This document shows, piece after piece, positions 43,153 through 51,600 of a DNA stretch of 57,059 bases. Each line of letters begins with the position of its first letter. The first letter of the stretch is position 1. Origin of the DNA: CAZLKN01 sp964560135 (GTDB lineage Bacteria > Actinomycetota > JAICYB01). The notes beneath the pieces were generated by a model, which was not told the origin of the DNA, did no database searches, and saw only the letters and a program-made list of their open reading frames with translations. The stretch covers positions 1 to 57,059 of the forward strand of contig CAZLKN010000018.1 of NCBI GenBank assembly GCA_964560135.1, read 5' to 3'. The translations under genes and the position numbers were made by a program.

Positions 43153-43542
43153 ATGCGTACCAGAAGGCTGGGTCGCGACGGACCTGAGCTCACAGTGATG
43201 CGGTCTCGGCACCTGGGCCTTGGGCGGCCCCGGGGTGGACCGGATCCTGGGGATCCCAGGACGATGACCCGACGTGGATCCAGCAGGTGCTGATCGACCT
43301 CCGGGACGAAGGCAAAACCCGGCACATCGGCGTCTCGAACCTCGACGTGGACCTCAGCAAGCGGTGCATGGCCCTGGGCCACGTCGACTCGACCCAGCCC
43401 CCCTACGACCTGCTCACCGCGGCATCGAACGGGACCTCCTCCCCTACTGCCGCGACAACGGCATCGGCGCCCAACGTCGCACCCGCCGAGGTCGACCTCG
43501 ACGGGGTCCGGGAAGGCCGTCGAGGAAGCACTCGCCGGATGA
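43153..43542 (+). pseudogene. Decayed aldo/keto reductase
   Basis: ATG 43153 begins MRTRRLGRDGPELTV, a typical AKR N-terminus. A frameshift follows; the next frame gives WTGSWGSQDDDP, and after a deletion of the catalytic Asp/Tyr/Lys region comes LRDEGKTRHIGVSNLDVDL and VDSTQPPYDLL. A third frame gives IERDLLPYCRDNGIG, and another KAVEEALAG and stop. At least three frameshifts and one internal deletion make it inactive. It fills the gap between the FGE gene and the isomerase. Confidence 0.7.
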
Positions 43543-43603
43543 AACACTGTTGGTTCGGTACCCTGTTGAACCAGGGTCATCGACACGCGATCAGGGGTGG
43601 GTG

Positions 43604-44602
43604 ATGGGTAGACCGATAACGCTCTTCACGGGACAGTGGGCGGACCTTCCGTTGGACACGCTGATGAAGAAGGCGGCCGCTTGGGGGTTCGACGGCCTCG
43701 AGCTCGCCTGCTGGGGTGATCATTTCGACGTATCCAAGGCGCTGGACGACGACGGCTACGTGGAACAGAAGCGCGAGAGCCTCGAAGCCGCCGGCCTCGG
43801 CTGCTGGGCCATCAGCAACCACCTCGTCGGACAGGCGGTCTGCGACCACCCGATCGACGAGCGCCACCAGGACATCCTGCCCCCACACGTCTGGGGCGAC
43901 GGTGAGCCCGAAGGGGTCCGGACCCGCGCGGCGGAGGAGATGAAGAACACGGCTCGCGCCGCCGCACGCTTCGGCATCCAGACGGTGGTGGGCTTCACCG
44001 GATCTTCGATCTGGCACATGCTGGCCGGGTTCCCGCCCGTCCGTCCCGAGCTGATCGAGGCAGGCTACCGTGACTTCGCCGAGCGATGGAACCCGATCAT
44101 CGACGTCTTCGACGAGGTGGGTGTCCGGTTCGCGCTGGAGGTCCATCCCAGCGAGATCGCCTACGACTACTGGACGACGGAGCGCACGCTCGAGGCCATC
44201 GGGCACCGTCCCGGATTCGGACTCAACTTCGACCCCAGTCACATGAACTGGCAGTTCCTCGATCCCCTCGCCTTCCTCGAACGGTTCGCAGACAGCATCT
44301 ACCACGTCCACTGCAAAGAGTCCGACCGCCGGCTGGATGGACGCAACGGGATCCTGTCCAGCCACCTGGCCTTCGGTGATCCCCATCGCGGCTGGGATTT
44401 CGTGTCCGTGGGCCAGGGGTCGGTCCCCTTCGGCAAGATCTTCCGGATGCTGAACACCATCGGCTACCGCGGCCCCGTCTCCGTGGAATGGGAGGACTCG
44501 GGGATGGATCGGGAGGCGGGAGCCGCCGAGGCGCTCGCCCACCTGCGCAAGCTCGACTTCGAGCCGTCCTCGACCGCCTTCGACGCCGCATTCAGCTCGT
44601 GA
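43604..44602 (+). CDS. Sugar phosphate isomerase/epimerase-like TIM-barrel protein
   Basis: A 332-residue protein of the AP-endonuclease-2/xylose-isomerase-like family. Metal-binding residues are suggested by E in ALEVHPSEIAYD, D and H in NFDPSHMNWQF, H in VHCKESDRR and E in VSVEWEDSG. Family members epimerise or isomerise keto sugars or inosose. ATG 43604 has AGGGGTGGG upstream; a GTG one codon earlier is also possible. Its stop overlaps the start of the ThuA gene (GTGA), so the two are coupled. Together with ThuA and a lost Gfo/Idh gene it resembles disaccharide or inositol catabolic sets. Confidence 0.75.
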   Translation: MGRPITLFTGQWADLPLDTLMKKAAAWGFDGLELACWGDHFDVSKALDDDGYVEQKRESLEAAGLGCWAISNHLVGQAVCDHPIDERHQDILPPHVWGDGEPEGVRTRAAEEMKNTARAAARFGIQTVVGFTGSSIWHMLAGFPPVRPELIEAGYRDFAERWNPIIDVFDEVGVRFALEVHPSEIAYDYWTTERTLEAIGHRPGFGLNFDPSHMNWQFLDPLAFLERFADSIYHVHCKESDRRLDGRNGILSSHLAFGDPHRGWDFVSVGQGSVPFGKIFRMLNTIGYRGPVSVEWEDSGMDREAGAAEALAHLRKLDFEPSSTAFDAAFSS

Positions 44603-45363
44603 CGGCGCCCATCCGGGTCACCGTCTGGGGGGAGAACCTCCACGAGCACCGCAGTGACGTCGTGGGCGGCATCTATCCCGACGGCATGCACGAGACCATC
44701 GCCGATGCGATCCGCGGCCACCTCGGGGAGGCGGCCGTCGTCCGGACGGCCACCCTCGACCAGCCCGAGCACGGTCTCACGACCGACGTGGTGGACGACA
44801 CCGACGTGATGACGTGGTGGGGCCACATGGCGCACCACCAGGTGGACGATGCGATCGCCGACCGCGTCCACCAGGCCGTCCTGGCCGGGATGGGCCTCGT
44901 GGTTCTGCACTCGGGACACCTCTCGAAACCATTCGTGCGGTTGATGGGAACGACCTGCCACCTCCTGTGGCGGGAGGCCGGCGAACGAGAGGCGGTGTGG
45001 ACGGTGAATCCCGGACACCCGGTCGCCATCGGCGTCCCTCCCGTGTTCACCATCCCGCAACAGGAGATGTACGGGGAATACTTCGACATCCCCCAACCCG
45101 ACGAGCTCGTGTTCATCAGCTCTTTCCCCGGCGGCGAGGTGTTCAGGAGCGGATGTGCGTTCACCAGGGGAGCGGGCCGGGTCTTCTACTTCTCCCCCGG
45201 CCACGAAACCTACCCCGTCTACCACCAGCCCGAGGTCCAACGGGTCGTCTCCAACGCCGTGCGGTGGTGCTACACGGACCGCCATGACCGGGAACCCCGC
45301 AGAACCTCCCGCAACGCTCCCATGGGCTGGTTCGAGGCCGGTGAGCCGGGGGCCGGCGCATGA
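44599..45363 (+). CDS. ThuA-like trehalose utilisation protein
   Basis: A 254-residue ThuA family protein with a class-I glutamine-amidotransferase-like fold: VWGENLHEHR, VVDDTDVMTWWGHMAHHQV, GLVVLHSGHLSKPFVRLMG and FYFSPGHETYPVYHQPEVQRVV. ThuA proteins act in trehalose or related disaccharide oxidation in alpha-proteobacteria, although their reaction is poorly defined. The GTG at 44599 overlaps the upstream stop. The following ATG at 45360 overlaps its own stop (ATGA) and begins a truncated Gfo/Idh gene, so the usual ThuA-ThuB-like partner is broken here. Confidence 0.8.
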   Translation: MTAPIRVTVWGENLHEHRSDVVGGIYPDGMHETIADAIRGHLGEAAVVRTATLDQPEHGLTTDVVDDTDVMTWWGHMAHHQVDDAIADRVHQAVLAGMGLVVLHSGHLSKPFVRLMGTTCHLLWREAGEREAVWTVNPGHPVAIGVPPVFTIPQQEMYGEYFDIPQPDELVFISSFPGGEVFRSGCAFTRGAGRVFYFSPGHETYPVYHQPEVQRVVSNAVRWCYTDRHDREPRRTSRNAPMGWFEAGEPGAGA

Positions 45364-45437
45364 CGGCCGCGGACCGCCCACGTGTGTGCATCATCGGCGC
45401 CGGGGTCATCACCTACCTTTGCCACCTGCCGGGCTAC
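45360..45437 (+). pseudogene. Truncated N-terminus of a Gfo/Idh/MocA oxidoreductase
   Basis: ATG 45360 overlaps the ThuA stop. About 26 codons read PRVCIIGAGVITYLCHLPGY, the dinucleotide-binding start of a Gfo/Idh protein. Homology then stops and the sequence runs into the 3-prime end of the convergent intact Gfo/Idh gene. Confidence 0.65.
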
Positions 45438-45463
45438 ACGCCGCGCCGCACCGTACGGCAAGC

Positions 45464-46624
45464 TCAGACCTCTGAGACCTTCACCCAGCTCCGTTCCTCA
45501 GCGGAGAGCTCGACGGCAGCCAGTACCTCTTGGCATCGAACGCCGTCGCCGAAGTCGGGCACCGGCTGCCGGCCGTCGCGCAGCGCCTCAAGCAGCTCCG
45601 CGACCGCGTTGGTGAACGCCACGTCGTAGCCGACGCTGTGCCCGCCAGGCCAGAAGACGCCGCCGTACGGGTGGTCGTCCGTGGTGGCATGGATGGTGCG
45701 GAAGCCCTGCAGGTCGGGAGGGTCGTCCACGAGGTATACCTGAAGCTCGTTCATGCGCTCGAAGTCGAAGCGGATGCTGCCGCCGCTGCCGTTGATCTCG
45801 AAAGCATTGGTGCAACGGTGGCCGGGGGCGAACCTCGTCGCCTCGAACGTGCCGAGCGCACCGCTCTCGAAGCGGGCCAGGAACTGAACAGCGTCGTCCA
45901 CGGTGACCTCGCCCGTCTCCCCACTACCCTTCGCACCGAGACCCTCCCCTTCGGCGGTCGCCAGCGGGCGTTCCCGGACGAAGATCTCCGTGTCACCCAC
46001 GACCTCTTCGAACTCACCGGCGAGGTACCGGGCCATGTCGATGAGGTGCGCACCGAGGTCGCCGAGCGAACCCGAGCCGGCGGCCTCCTTCCGGAGCCGC
46101 CATACGAGCGGGAAGGCAGGGTCGAGGATCCAGTCCTGGAGGAACTGTGCACGTATGTGGTAGATCCGGCCAAGGCGTCCCTCGTCCAGGAGGCGCTTCG
46201 CGAGCCTCACCGCGGGCACGAACCGGTAGTTGAAGCACACCATGTGGCGCACTCCCGCCCGCGTCACTGCATCGAGCATCTCCCGGGCTTGGGGCAGGGT
46301 GTTCGCGAGCGGCTTCTCGCAGAAGATGTGCTTGCCGGCCTCCGCGGAGGCTACGGCGATCTCGTGGTGGACGTCGCCGGGGGCCGAGATGTCGACGACG
46401 TCGATCTCGGTGTCGTCGAGGGCCTGCCGCCAGTCGGTGCTCCACCGCTGCCAACCGAACCGGCCCGCGGCAGCGCGTACACCCTTCTCGTCGCGGCCGC
46501 ACAGCATGACCATGCGCGGCGCGGGCAGCCCGGGGAAGTAGGCCGACACGTTCCGGTAGGCGTGGCTGTGGGCCTTGCCCATGAACCGGTAGCCGATCAG
46601 GGCAAACCCGGGATCCGTGGCCAT
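45464..46624 (-). CDS. Gfo/Idh/MocA-family sugar oxidoreductase
   Basis: A 386-residue NAD(P)-dependent dehydrogenase. It has ALIGYRFMGKAHSHAY in place of the usual GxGxxG, CEKPLANT with the catalytic-site lysine, and GDLGAHLIDMARYL with the histidine used in catalysis. EINGSGGSIRFDFERMNEL and HSVGYDVAFTNAV fit the inositol-2-dehydrogenase-like branch. ATG 46624 follows GAGAGGAGA. It acts on a sugar or cyclitol hydroxyl. It is convergent with ThuA and may have replaced the truncated gene beside ThuA. Confidence 0.85.
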   Translation of the reverse strand: MATDPGFALIGYRFMGKAHSHAYRNVSAYFPGLPAPRMVMLCGRDEKGVRAAAGRFGWQRWSTDWRQALDDTEIDVVDISAPGDVHHEIAVASAEAGKHIFCEKPLANTLPQAREMLDAVTRAGVRHMVCFNYRFVPAVRLAKRLLDEGRLGRIYHIRAQFLQDWILDPAFPLVWRLRKEAAGSGSLGDLGAHLIDMARYLAGEFEEVVGDTEIFVRERPLATAEGEGLGAKGSGETGEVTVDDAVQFLARFESGALGTFEATRFAPGHRCTNAFEINGSGGSIRFDFERMNELQVYLVDDPPDLQGFRTIHATTDDHPYGGVFWPGGHSVGYDVAFTNAVAELLEALRDGRQPVPDFGDGVRCQEVLAAVELSAEERSWVKVSEV

Positions 46625-46688
46625 CCGATCTCCTCTCGCAACGCCGGCAAATGATGCGGGTTTGGGCCTCGAATCTGCCGGACGACGA

Positions 46689-46709
46689 TTCGTAACGTCA
46701 ATTTCCCAA
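46689..46709. promoter_or_regulatory. Weak half-site upstream of the Gfo/Idh gene
   Basis: TTCGTAACG matches the left half of the other AT-rich repeats, but the right half (ATTTCCCAA) is degenerate. It lies 65 bases upstream of the start codon. Confidence 0.25.
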
Positions 46710-46753
46710 GCCCAGCCGCCCCGGACCCGGCCGGGGGACGAGTGACAGCCCCA

Positions 46754-46873
46754 TCACCCGAGTGTGTTCGCCGTCCACGTCCGGAGCATGTCGCCGGTCT
46801 CGTGCATCAGCTCCACGAGCCGCGCCTCGAGATCTCTTCGAATCTCCCGGCAACCCGGCTCGTAGAGGTGATC
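46754..46873 (-). pseudogene. C-terminal remnant, probably of a sulfatase
   Basis: An open stretch encodes LYEPGCREIRRDLEARLVELM, HETGDMLRTW and a stop. Sulfatases of the arylsulfatase family typically end with a block like DPxxAEIRRDLEARLLEWMxxTGD. Nothing upstream on this strand extends the match. With the intact FGE at 42160 it suggests that a sulfatase gene once stood here. Confidence 0.5.
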
Positions 46874-46930
46874 GACGCCAGCGACCGACCCACCACAAGA
46901 CGCCGCAGAGCGTGTACCGCTTCACGCCGT

Positions 46931-46975
46931 CACGGCGGCTGGTACTCGAACGAGGTCAGCTTCGAGATCCGGTAG
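46931..46975 (+). pseudogene. Tail of a BsuPI-like lipoprotein gene
   Basis: Encodes HGGWYSNEVSFEIR and a stop, matching DGGWYSNEVTFEIR at the end of the lipoprotein at 40222-40851. The 46625-46983 stretch otherwise holds the sulfatase remnant and no intact gene. Eight bases further on begins the 3-prime end of the SDR, whose sequence is also repeated near the first lipoprotein. Confidence 0.65.
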
Positions 46976-46983
46976 GGGCCGCA

Positions 46984-47727
46984 TCACACCGCCGTCATTC
47001 CCCCGTCCACGGTGACGATCGCGCCGTGCATGAAGGACGCCGCGTCGGAGGCCAGAAACGCCACCACCTCGGCGACCTCCCGGGGCGACCCCAGCCGACC
47101 GACCGGATGCTTCGACGCCCAGTGCGCATGGGCTTCCTGCAGCTCGGGAGCATCGAACTCACCCGGACGGACGATCGTCCCCGGACACACCGCGTTGCAC
47201 CGGATCCCGTGCCGGGCATAGTCCACGGCCGTCTGCCTGGTGAGCTGGACCACTGCGCCCTTGCTGACGGCGTAGGAACTGAACCCCTCTAGCCCGATGA
47301 GACCGAGCACCGAAGCCAGGTTCACGACCGCTCCGCCCCCGACCTTCAGCATGTACGGGATCGCCGCCCTCACGGCGAAGAACGGCGCGCGCACGTTCAC
47401 CGCCATCGTCAGGTCGAACAGCTCCGGGTCGCATTCGAGGATCGGACCACCGGGGGTCAGGACCGCAGCGTTGTTGACGAGGACGTCCAGTCGCCCGTGG
47501 GCCTCGGCCGCTTCCCGCACCAGGTCCTCGACCGCGGGCACGGTGCGCAGGTCGGCGACCATCGCGGTGACCTCGCCCCCGACCGCTCCGAGGGCGGCCT
47601 CGAGAGCCTCGGCGTCCACGTCCGAGGCCACCACCCGGTAGCCGCGCTCCGCCAGCACATCCACGATCGCGCCGCCGATCTTGCCTCCCGCACCCGTCAC
47701 GAGCGCCACCCGTCCGTCACCGTTCAT
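46984..47727 (-). CDS. Classical short-chain dehydrogenase/reductase
   Basis: A 247-residue classical SDR with TGAGGKIG, NNAAVL, an ASVLGL serine segment and YAVSK, and a C-terminal FMHGAIVTVDGG. ATG 47727 follows GAGGAGG and overlaps the stop of the UxuA gene (ATGA). It is the third gene of the GH38-UxuA-SDR operon. In hexuronate pathways a fructuronate or mannonate reductase stands beside UxuA, and an SDR can fill this role, so mannonate:NAD oxidoreductase activity is a reasonable guess. Its 3-prime end is duplicated at 41693-41817. Confidence 0.85.
   Translation of the reverse strand: MNGDGRVALVTGAGGKIGGAIVDVLAERGYRVVASDVDAEALEAALGAVGGEVTAMVADLRTVPAVEDLVREAAEAHGRLDVLVNNAAVLTPGGPILECDPELFDLTMAVNVRAPFFAVRAAIPYMLKVGGGAVVNLASVLGLIGLEGFSSYAVSKGAVVQLTRQTAVDYARHGIRCNAVCPGTIVRPGEFDAPELQEAHAHWASKHPVGRLGSPREVAEVVAFLASDAASFMHGAIVTVDGGMTAV
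47000..47108. repeat. 109-bp direct repeat, copy B
   Basis: The source copy inside the intact SDR gene; see 41709-41817. One base differs. Confidence 0.85.
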
Positions 47728-48686
47728 CGATTCCTCCTCGATGCGTCGAGCAAGCCGGATATGTACCCGGTCGCGTGGGCCCGTCCGCGGAAATTGAACC
47801 CGTCCTCGCCCACCATCTGCGGGACATGGTCGTCGAGGAAGAAGCCGTCGAAACCGGCATCCAGGAAGGTGCGCATCGCCTCCACCGGATCGAGGTTGCC
47901 GTCTCCGAGGAAGGTCTCGGTGAAGCGTGGGACGTGACCGCGGACATCGCGGAAGTGCGCGTACACGATGCGACCGCGTCGGCCGAAGTATCTGATGGCG
48001 TCGAGCACGCCCGGGCCCATCTCGGACCATGTGCCCATACAGAAATTGAGGCCGAAGCTGGAGCTCTCGAACCGGTCCGTCGCCCAGGCGAAGTCCTCGA
48101 AGCTGCGGAGGATCCGTGCCACGCCACCGAGCGAGGCCACGGGAGGGTCGTCGGGATGCACGGCGATCCGCACCCCGGCCTCCTCGGCGACCGGGAGGAC
48201 GGCATCCATGAATCCCTCGAGGTTCGTCCGCATCTCCTCGGCGGTGTATTCGCGACCGTGGGTGAGGGCGTCATCCACCAGATCCAGGTCGAAGGCCGTG
48301 GCGTGGGCCCCGCCCCTCACCGACGTCTCCCGGGACGTCCGCCACACCAGGTTGGGCATCCAATGCAGACCGAGGGTCGGCACCTGCGCGCGCCCCATGT
48401 CACGAACGAACCCCCGGTACCATTCGATCTGTTCGTCGCGCCGGGGGCCGCCGAGCATGGCGTCGGTGTAGCGGTCGAGGGGGACGTTCTCGATCGCCTC
48501 GAGCGCCAGCCCGTGCTCCTCGCAGCGCCGCCGGTAGTCGAGCAGCGACGCGTAGCCGAGCTCGGAGCCGTCGTCCACCCGCACCATGTTCATGCAGATC
48601 CCGCTTACGCCGAGCTGGGCCGCGAAGGCCAGGCCCTCGTCCGACAGGCCGAAGTACTGGTAGAGGCCGACCCGCGCCTCACCCAT
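47724..48686 (-). CDS. uxuA: Mannonate dehydratase, UxuA type
   Basis: A 320-residue TIM-barrel protein of the UxuA family, which dehydrates D-mannonate to 2-keto-3-deoxygluconate using a divalent metal. VRIAVHPDDPP at 173-182, SLGGVARIL, NFCMGTWSEMG with C216, YAHFRDVRG with H244, and GFFLDDHVPQM fit the family. It is somewhat shorter than E. coli UxuA (about 394 residues), as in many Gram-positive forms. ATG 48686 overlaps the end of the GH38 gene by eight bases. Cotranscribed with alpha-mannosidase and an SDR, which could link mannoside hydrolysis to mannonate, although a mannose-oxidising step is not evident in the operon. Confidence 0.8.
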   Translation of the reverse strand: MGEARVGLYQYFGLSDEGLAFAAQLGVSGICMNMVRVDDGSELGYASLLDYRRRCEEHGLALEAIENVPLDRYTDAMLGGPRRDEQIEWYRGFVRDMGRAQVPTLGLHWMPNLVWRTSRETSVRGGAHATAFDLDLVDDALTHGREYTAEEMRTNLEGFMDAVLPVAEEAGVRIAVHPDDPPVASLGGVARILRSFEDFAWATDRFESSSFGLNFCMGTWSEMGPGVLDAIRYFGRRGRIVYAHFRDVRGHVPRFTETFLGDGNLDPVEAMRTFLDAGFDGFFLDDHVPQMVGEDGFNFRGRAHATGYISGLLDASRRNR

Positions 48687-51600
48687 GACGCAGCAGGATC
48701 GTCGCGACCTCGAAGGGTCCCATCGTGAGCTCGACGGCTCCGTCGGTGACCTCCAGGGGCTCGATCTCCCGCTCCAGCAGGTCGACGCGGACGGCGCCCG
48801 CGGCGGGGAATCCACATGCGATCCTCACCGGCCCCCGGGATCCCCAGGCCTCGTAGATCCGCACGACCGTAGCGTCCTCGCGCAGGGCCTTCTTCACCGC
48901 CGAGACGGCGACGTTCGGACGGTCGACCGCCACCAGGGATGCGCTCGTGGGACGGCTACCCGCACCCGACTCGGCCCCCACCGCGAGCAGCGGCTCGTTG
49001 AACGCCGCCGCGGCCTGGACCACGCCGGCCTCCCGGAAGTCGCCCGGATGCGGCATGAGGCCGTACCGGAAGGCATGCCGTCCACGGTCGGCGACGGGAT
49101 CGGGGGCCGTGGGAGCCCGCAGCAGCGACAGCCGCATCACGTTGCCCCGGATGTCGTGGCCGTACTTGCAGTCGTTCAGGAGCGCCACACCGTAGCCCGG
49201 CTCCCCGAGGTCCGCCCACCGCTGCGCGCAGACCTCGAAGCGGGCCAGGTCCCAGCTCGTGTTGGCATGGGTGGGACGCTCGATGACGCCGAATTGGATC
49301 TCGTAGGTGGCGCGATGCGTGTGCACGTCGACGGGGAAGGCGACCTTCAGGAACCGGTGGTCCTCGTGCCAGTCGACCTCGGTGTCGAAGGTGAGCACCC
49401 TGGAGCCGCGGTCGAGCCGGATCCGCTGCGCGATCCACGACGACCCGAACCGCCGCGTCATCCGGACCTCCCCCCGCAGGGGGCCGGTGCTCACAACCTC
49501 CAGGCTCTCGAGATCGGTGAGGTCCTCGACCTGCTCGAGGTAGTGGAGGTCGACGTCCCACGCGTCCCAGTCGCTGGGGTAGTCGTGGTGGAGCTGGAAG
49601 AGGTTGCCGACCGTCCCGGGGGCCAGGACCTCCCGTCCGGATTCGAGGTCGTAGACGGAGGTCAGCAGTCCCCGCTCGTCCCACCGGACGCGGAGCCGGT
49701 CGTTGGCGATGCCGTGCTCGTCTACGGTGACACCGCGCGACTCCCGGGCCGTCTGCTCGTCCGAGGCGACCACCGTGTACCCGCAGGATGGCACCTCGAC
49801 GGCCGCGAGCACGCTTCCCTCAGCGAGGGGCTGCACCGCCAGCGGCTCGCCCCCCGGCCCGGCCACGGCACCGGTCGACGAGCGCACCTCGACGAGCTCG
49901 GTGCGCGCATGGCCGGTGGGGTTGAACACGATGGTGGGCTCGCGCAGCCCGTCGGTGTCGACCTCGTCGGCGATGGCCTGCGTCGCGTCGCTGATCGCAT
50001 CGTGGGCGAGGGCGAGGGCACGTCCCATGTCCCGTTCGTTCTCGCGGTACACCCAGTTGATGCTGGAGCCGGGCAGGATGTCGTGGAACTGGTGCAGCAG
50101 GGTGAGCTTCCACGCCTCATCGAGTTCCTCGACCGGGTAGACGCCGTCGGATCTGGCCGCCGACCACAGCTCTGCTGCGGCCAGCGCCTGCTCGGCCCGG
50201 CGGTTGGCGAGCTTGGTGCGGGCCTGGGTGGTGTAGGTACCGCGGTGGAGCTCGAGGTACAGCTCCCCCACCCAGACGGGCAGGTCGCCGGTCTCGGCCT
50301 CGGCCTTGTGGAAGAAGTCGCGGACGCCCTCCAACTCGACGCGCGGGAGCCCCTCGAGGTCGGCCATCCGCCCCGCCGACTCGAGCATCTGCCGGGTGGG
50401 CCCGCCGCCGCCATCTCCGAATCCGTAGGGATACAGGGAGCGGGTGGCCCGTCCGTGGTCCTTGAAGTTGCGGACGGTGTGCAGGAGCTGCCGCACCTCG
50501 AAGCTGCCGTTGTAGGTGTCGGACGGGGGGAAGTGCGTGAAGATCCGCGTCCCGTCGATCCCTTCCCACAGGAAGGTGTGGTGGGGAAGCTTGTTGTACC
50601 GGTTCCAGGAGAGCTTCTGGGTGAGGAAGTACCGGATCCCGGCCCCCTTCATGATCTGCGGGAGGTTCGCGGCGTAGCCGAAGACATCCGGGAGCCAGAC
50701 GTCCTCGGTGTCCACACCGAATTCCTCTTCGAAGAAGGTCTTGCCATACAGGATCTGGCGCACCAGCGACTCGCCTGAGGGGATGTTGCAGTCGGGCTCC
50801 ACCCACATGCTGCCGACCGGCTCCCACTGCCCGGCGCGGACCTTCTCCTTGATCCGTTCGTAGATGCCCGGATAGTGCTCCTTCATCCACGCGTACTGCT
50901 GGGGCTGCGAGCAGGCGAACACGTACTCCGGGTACTCGTCCATGAGCGCGAGCGCGGTCGAAAAGGTGCGGGCGCACTTGCGGACCGTCTCGCGCAGCGG
51001 CCACAGCCAGGCGGTGTCGATGTGCGCGTGACCCACGGCACTGATGCGGTGCGCGCTCGGCACAGCGGGCCGGGACAGCACACCGGCGAGCACCTCGCGT
51101 GCGCCCTCGATCGTGCCGGGGACGTCGGCGGGGTCGAGGCGGTTGGCCATGTCCTCGAGGGCCTGCAGGATCTCGGCGCCCCGCGGGTCGTCCTCGCGGA
51201 GCTCGCGCGAGAGCTCGAACAAGATACGGACGTCGTGGAAGAAAGCTTCCACGTCGCGGCGCACCGCGGCGAGCTCGGCCCGCTGGAGGCGGTACAACGG
51301 TGGACCGTCCGGCTCGGCGAGCAGGATCGGCGCGGGATCGGAGCCGAGCTGGGGGCTGGGGTTGGCCGCCGCCTCCACGAGCAGGTCCACGGGCTCACCG
51401 CCCTCCGCGGACCCGGCGATGACGACCTCGTCGTGCTTGACGTTGACCCCCTGCACCGGGCCCCCGGGGGCCCACACGAGGCCCTCGGCGCCGAACCCGG
51501 GCGCGGCACGGACGATCCGTTCGCGCAGCTCGAAGTCGGACCGCCCGACATCGATCAGGGCGACGACCTCGCGCCCGCGCCATTCCGGGGGTACCTTGCC

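Noticed and set aside
43560..43577. Small hairpin ACCCTG/CAGGGT as a terminator
   Set aside because: Only six base pairs, no T-run, and it lies just before an isomerase start; chance is likely.
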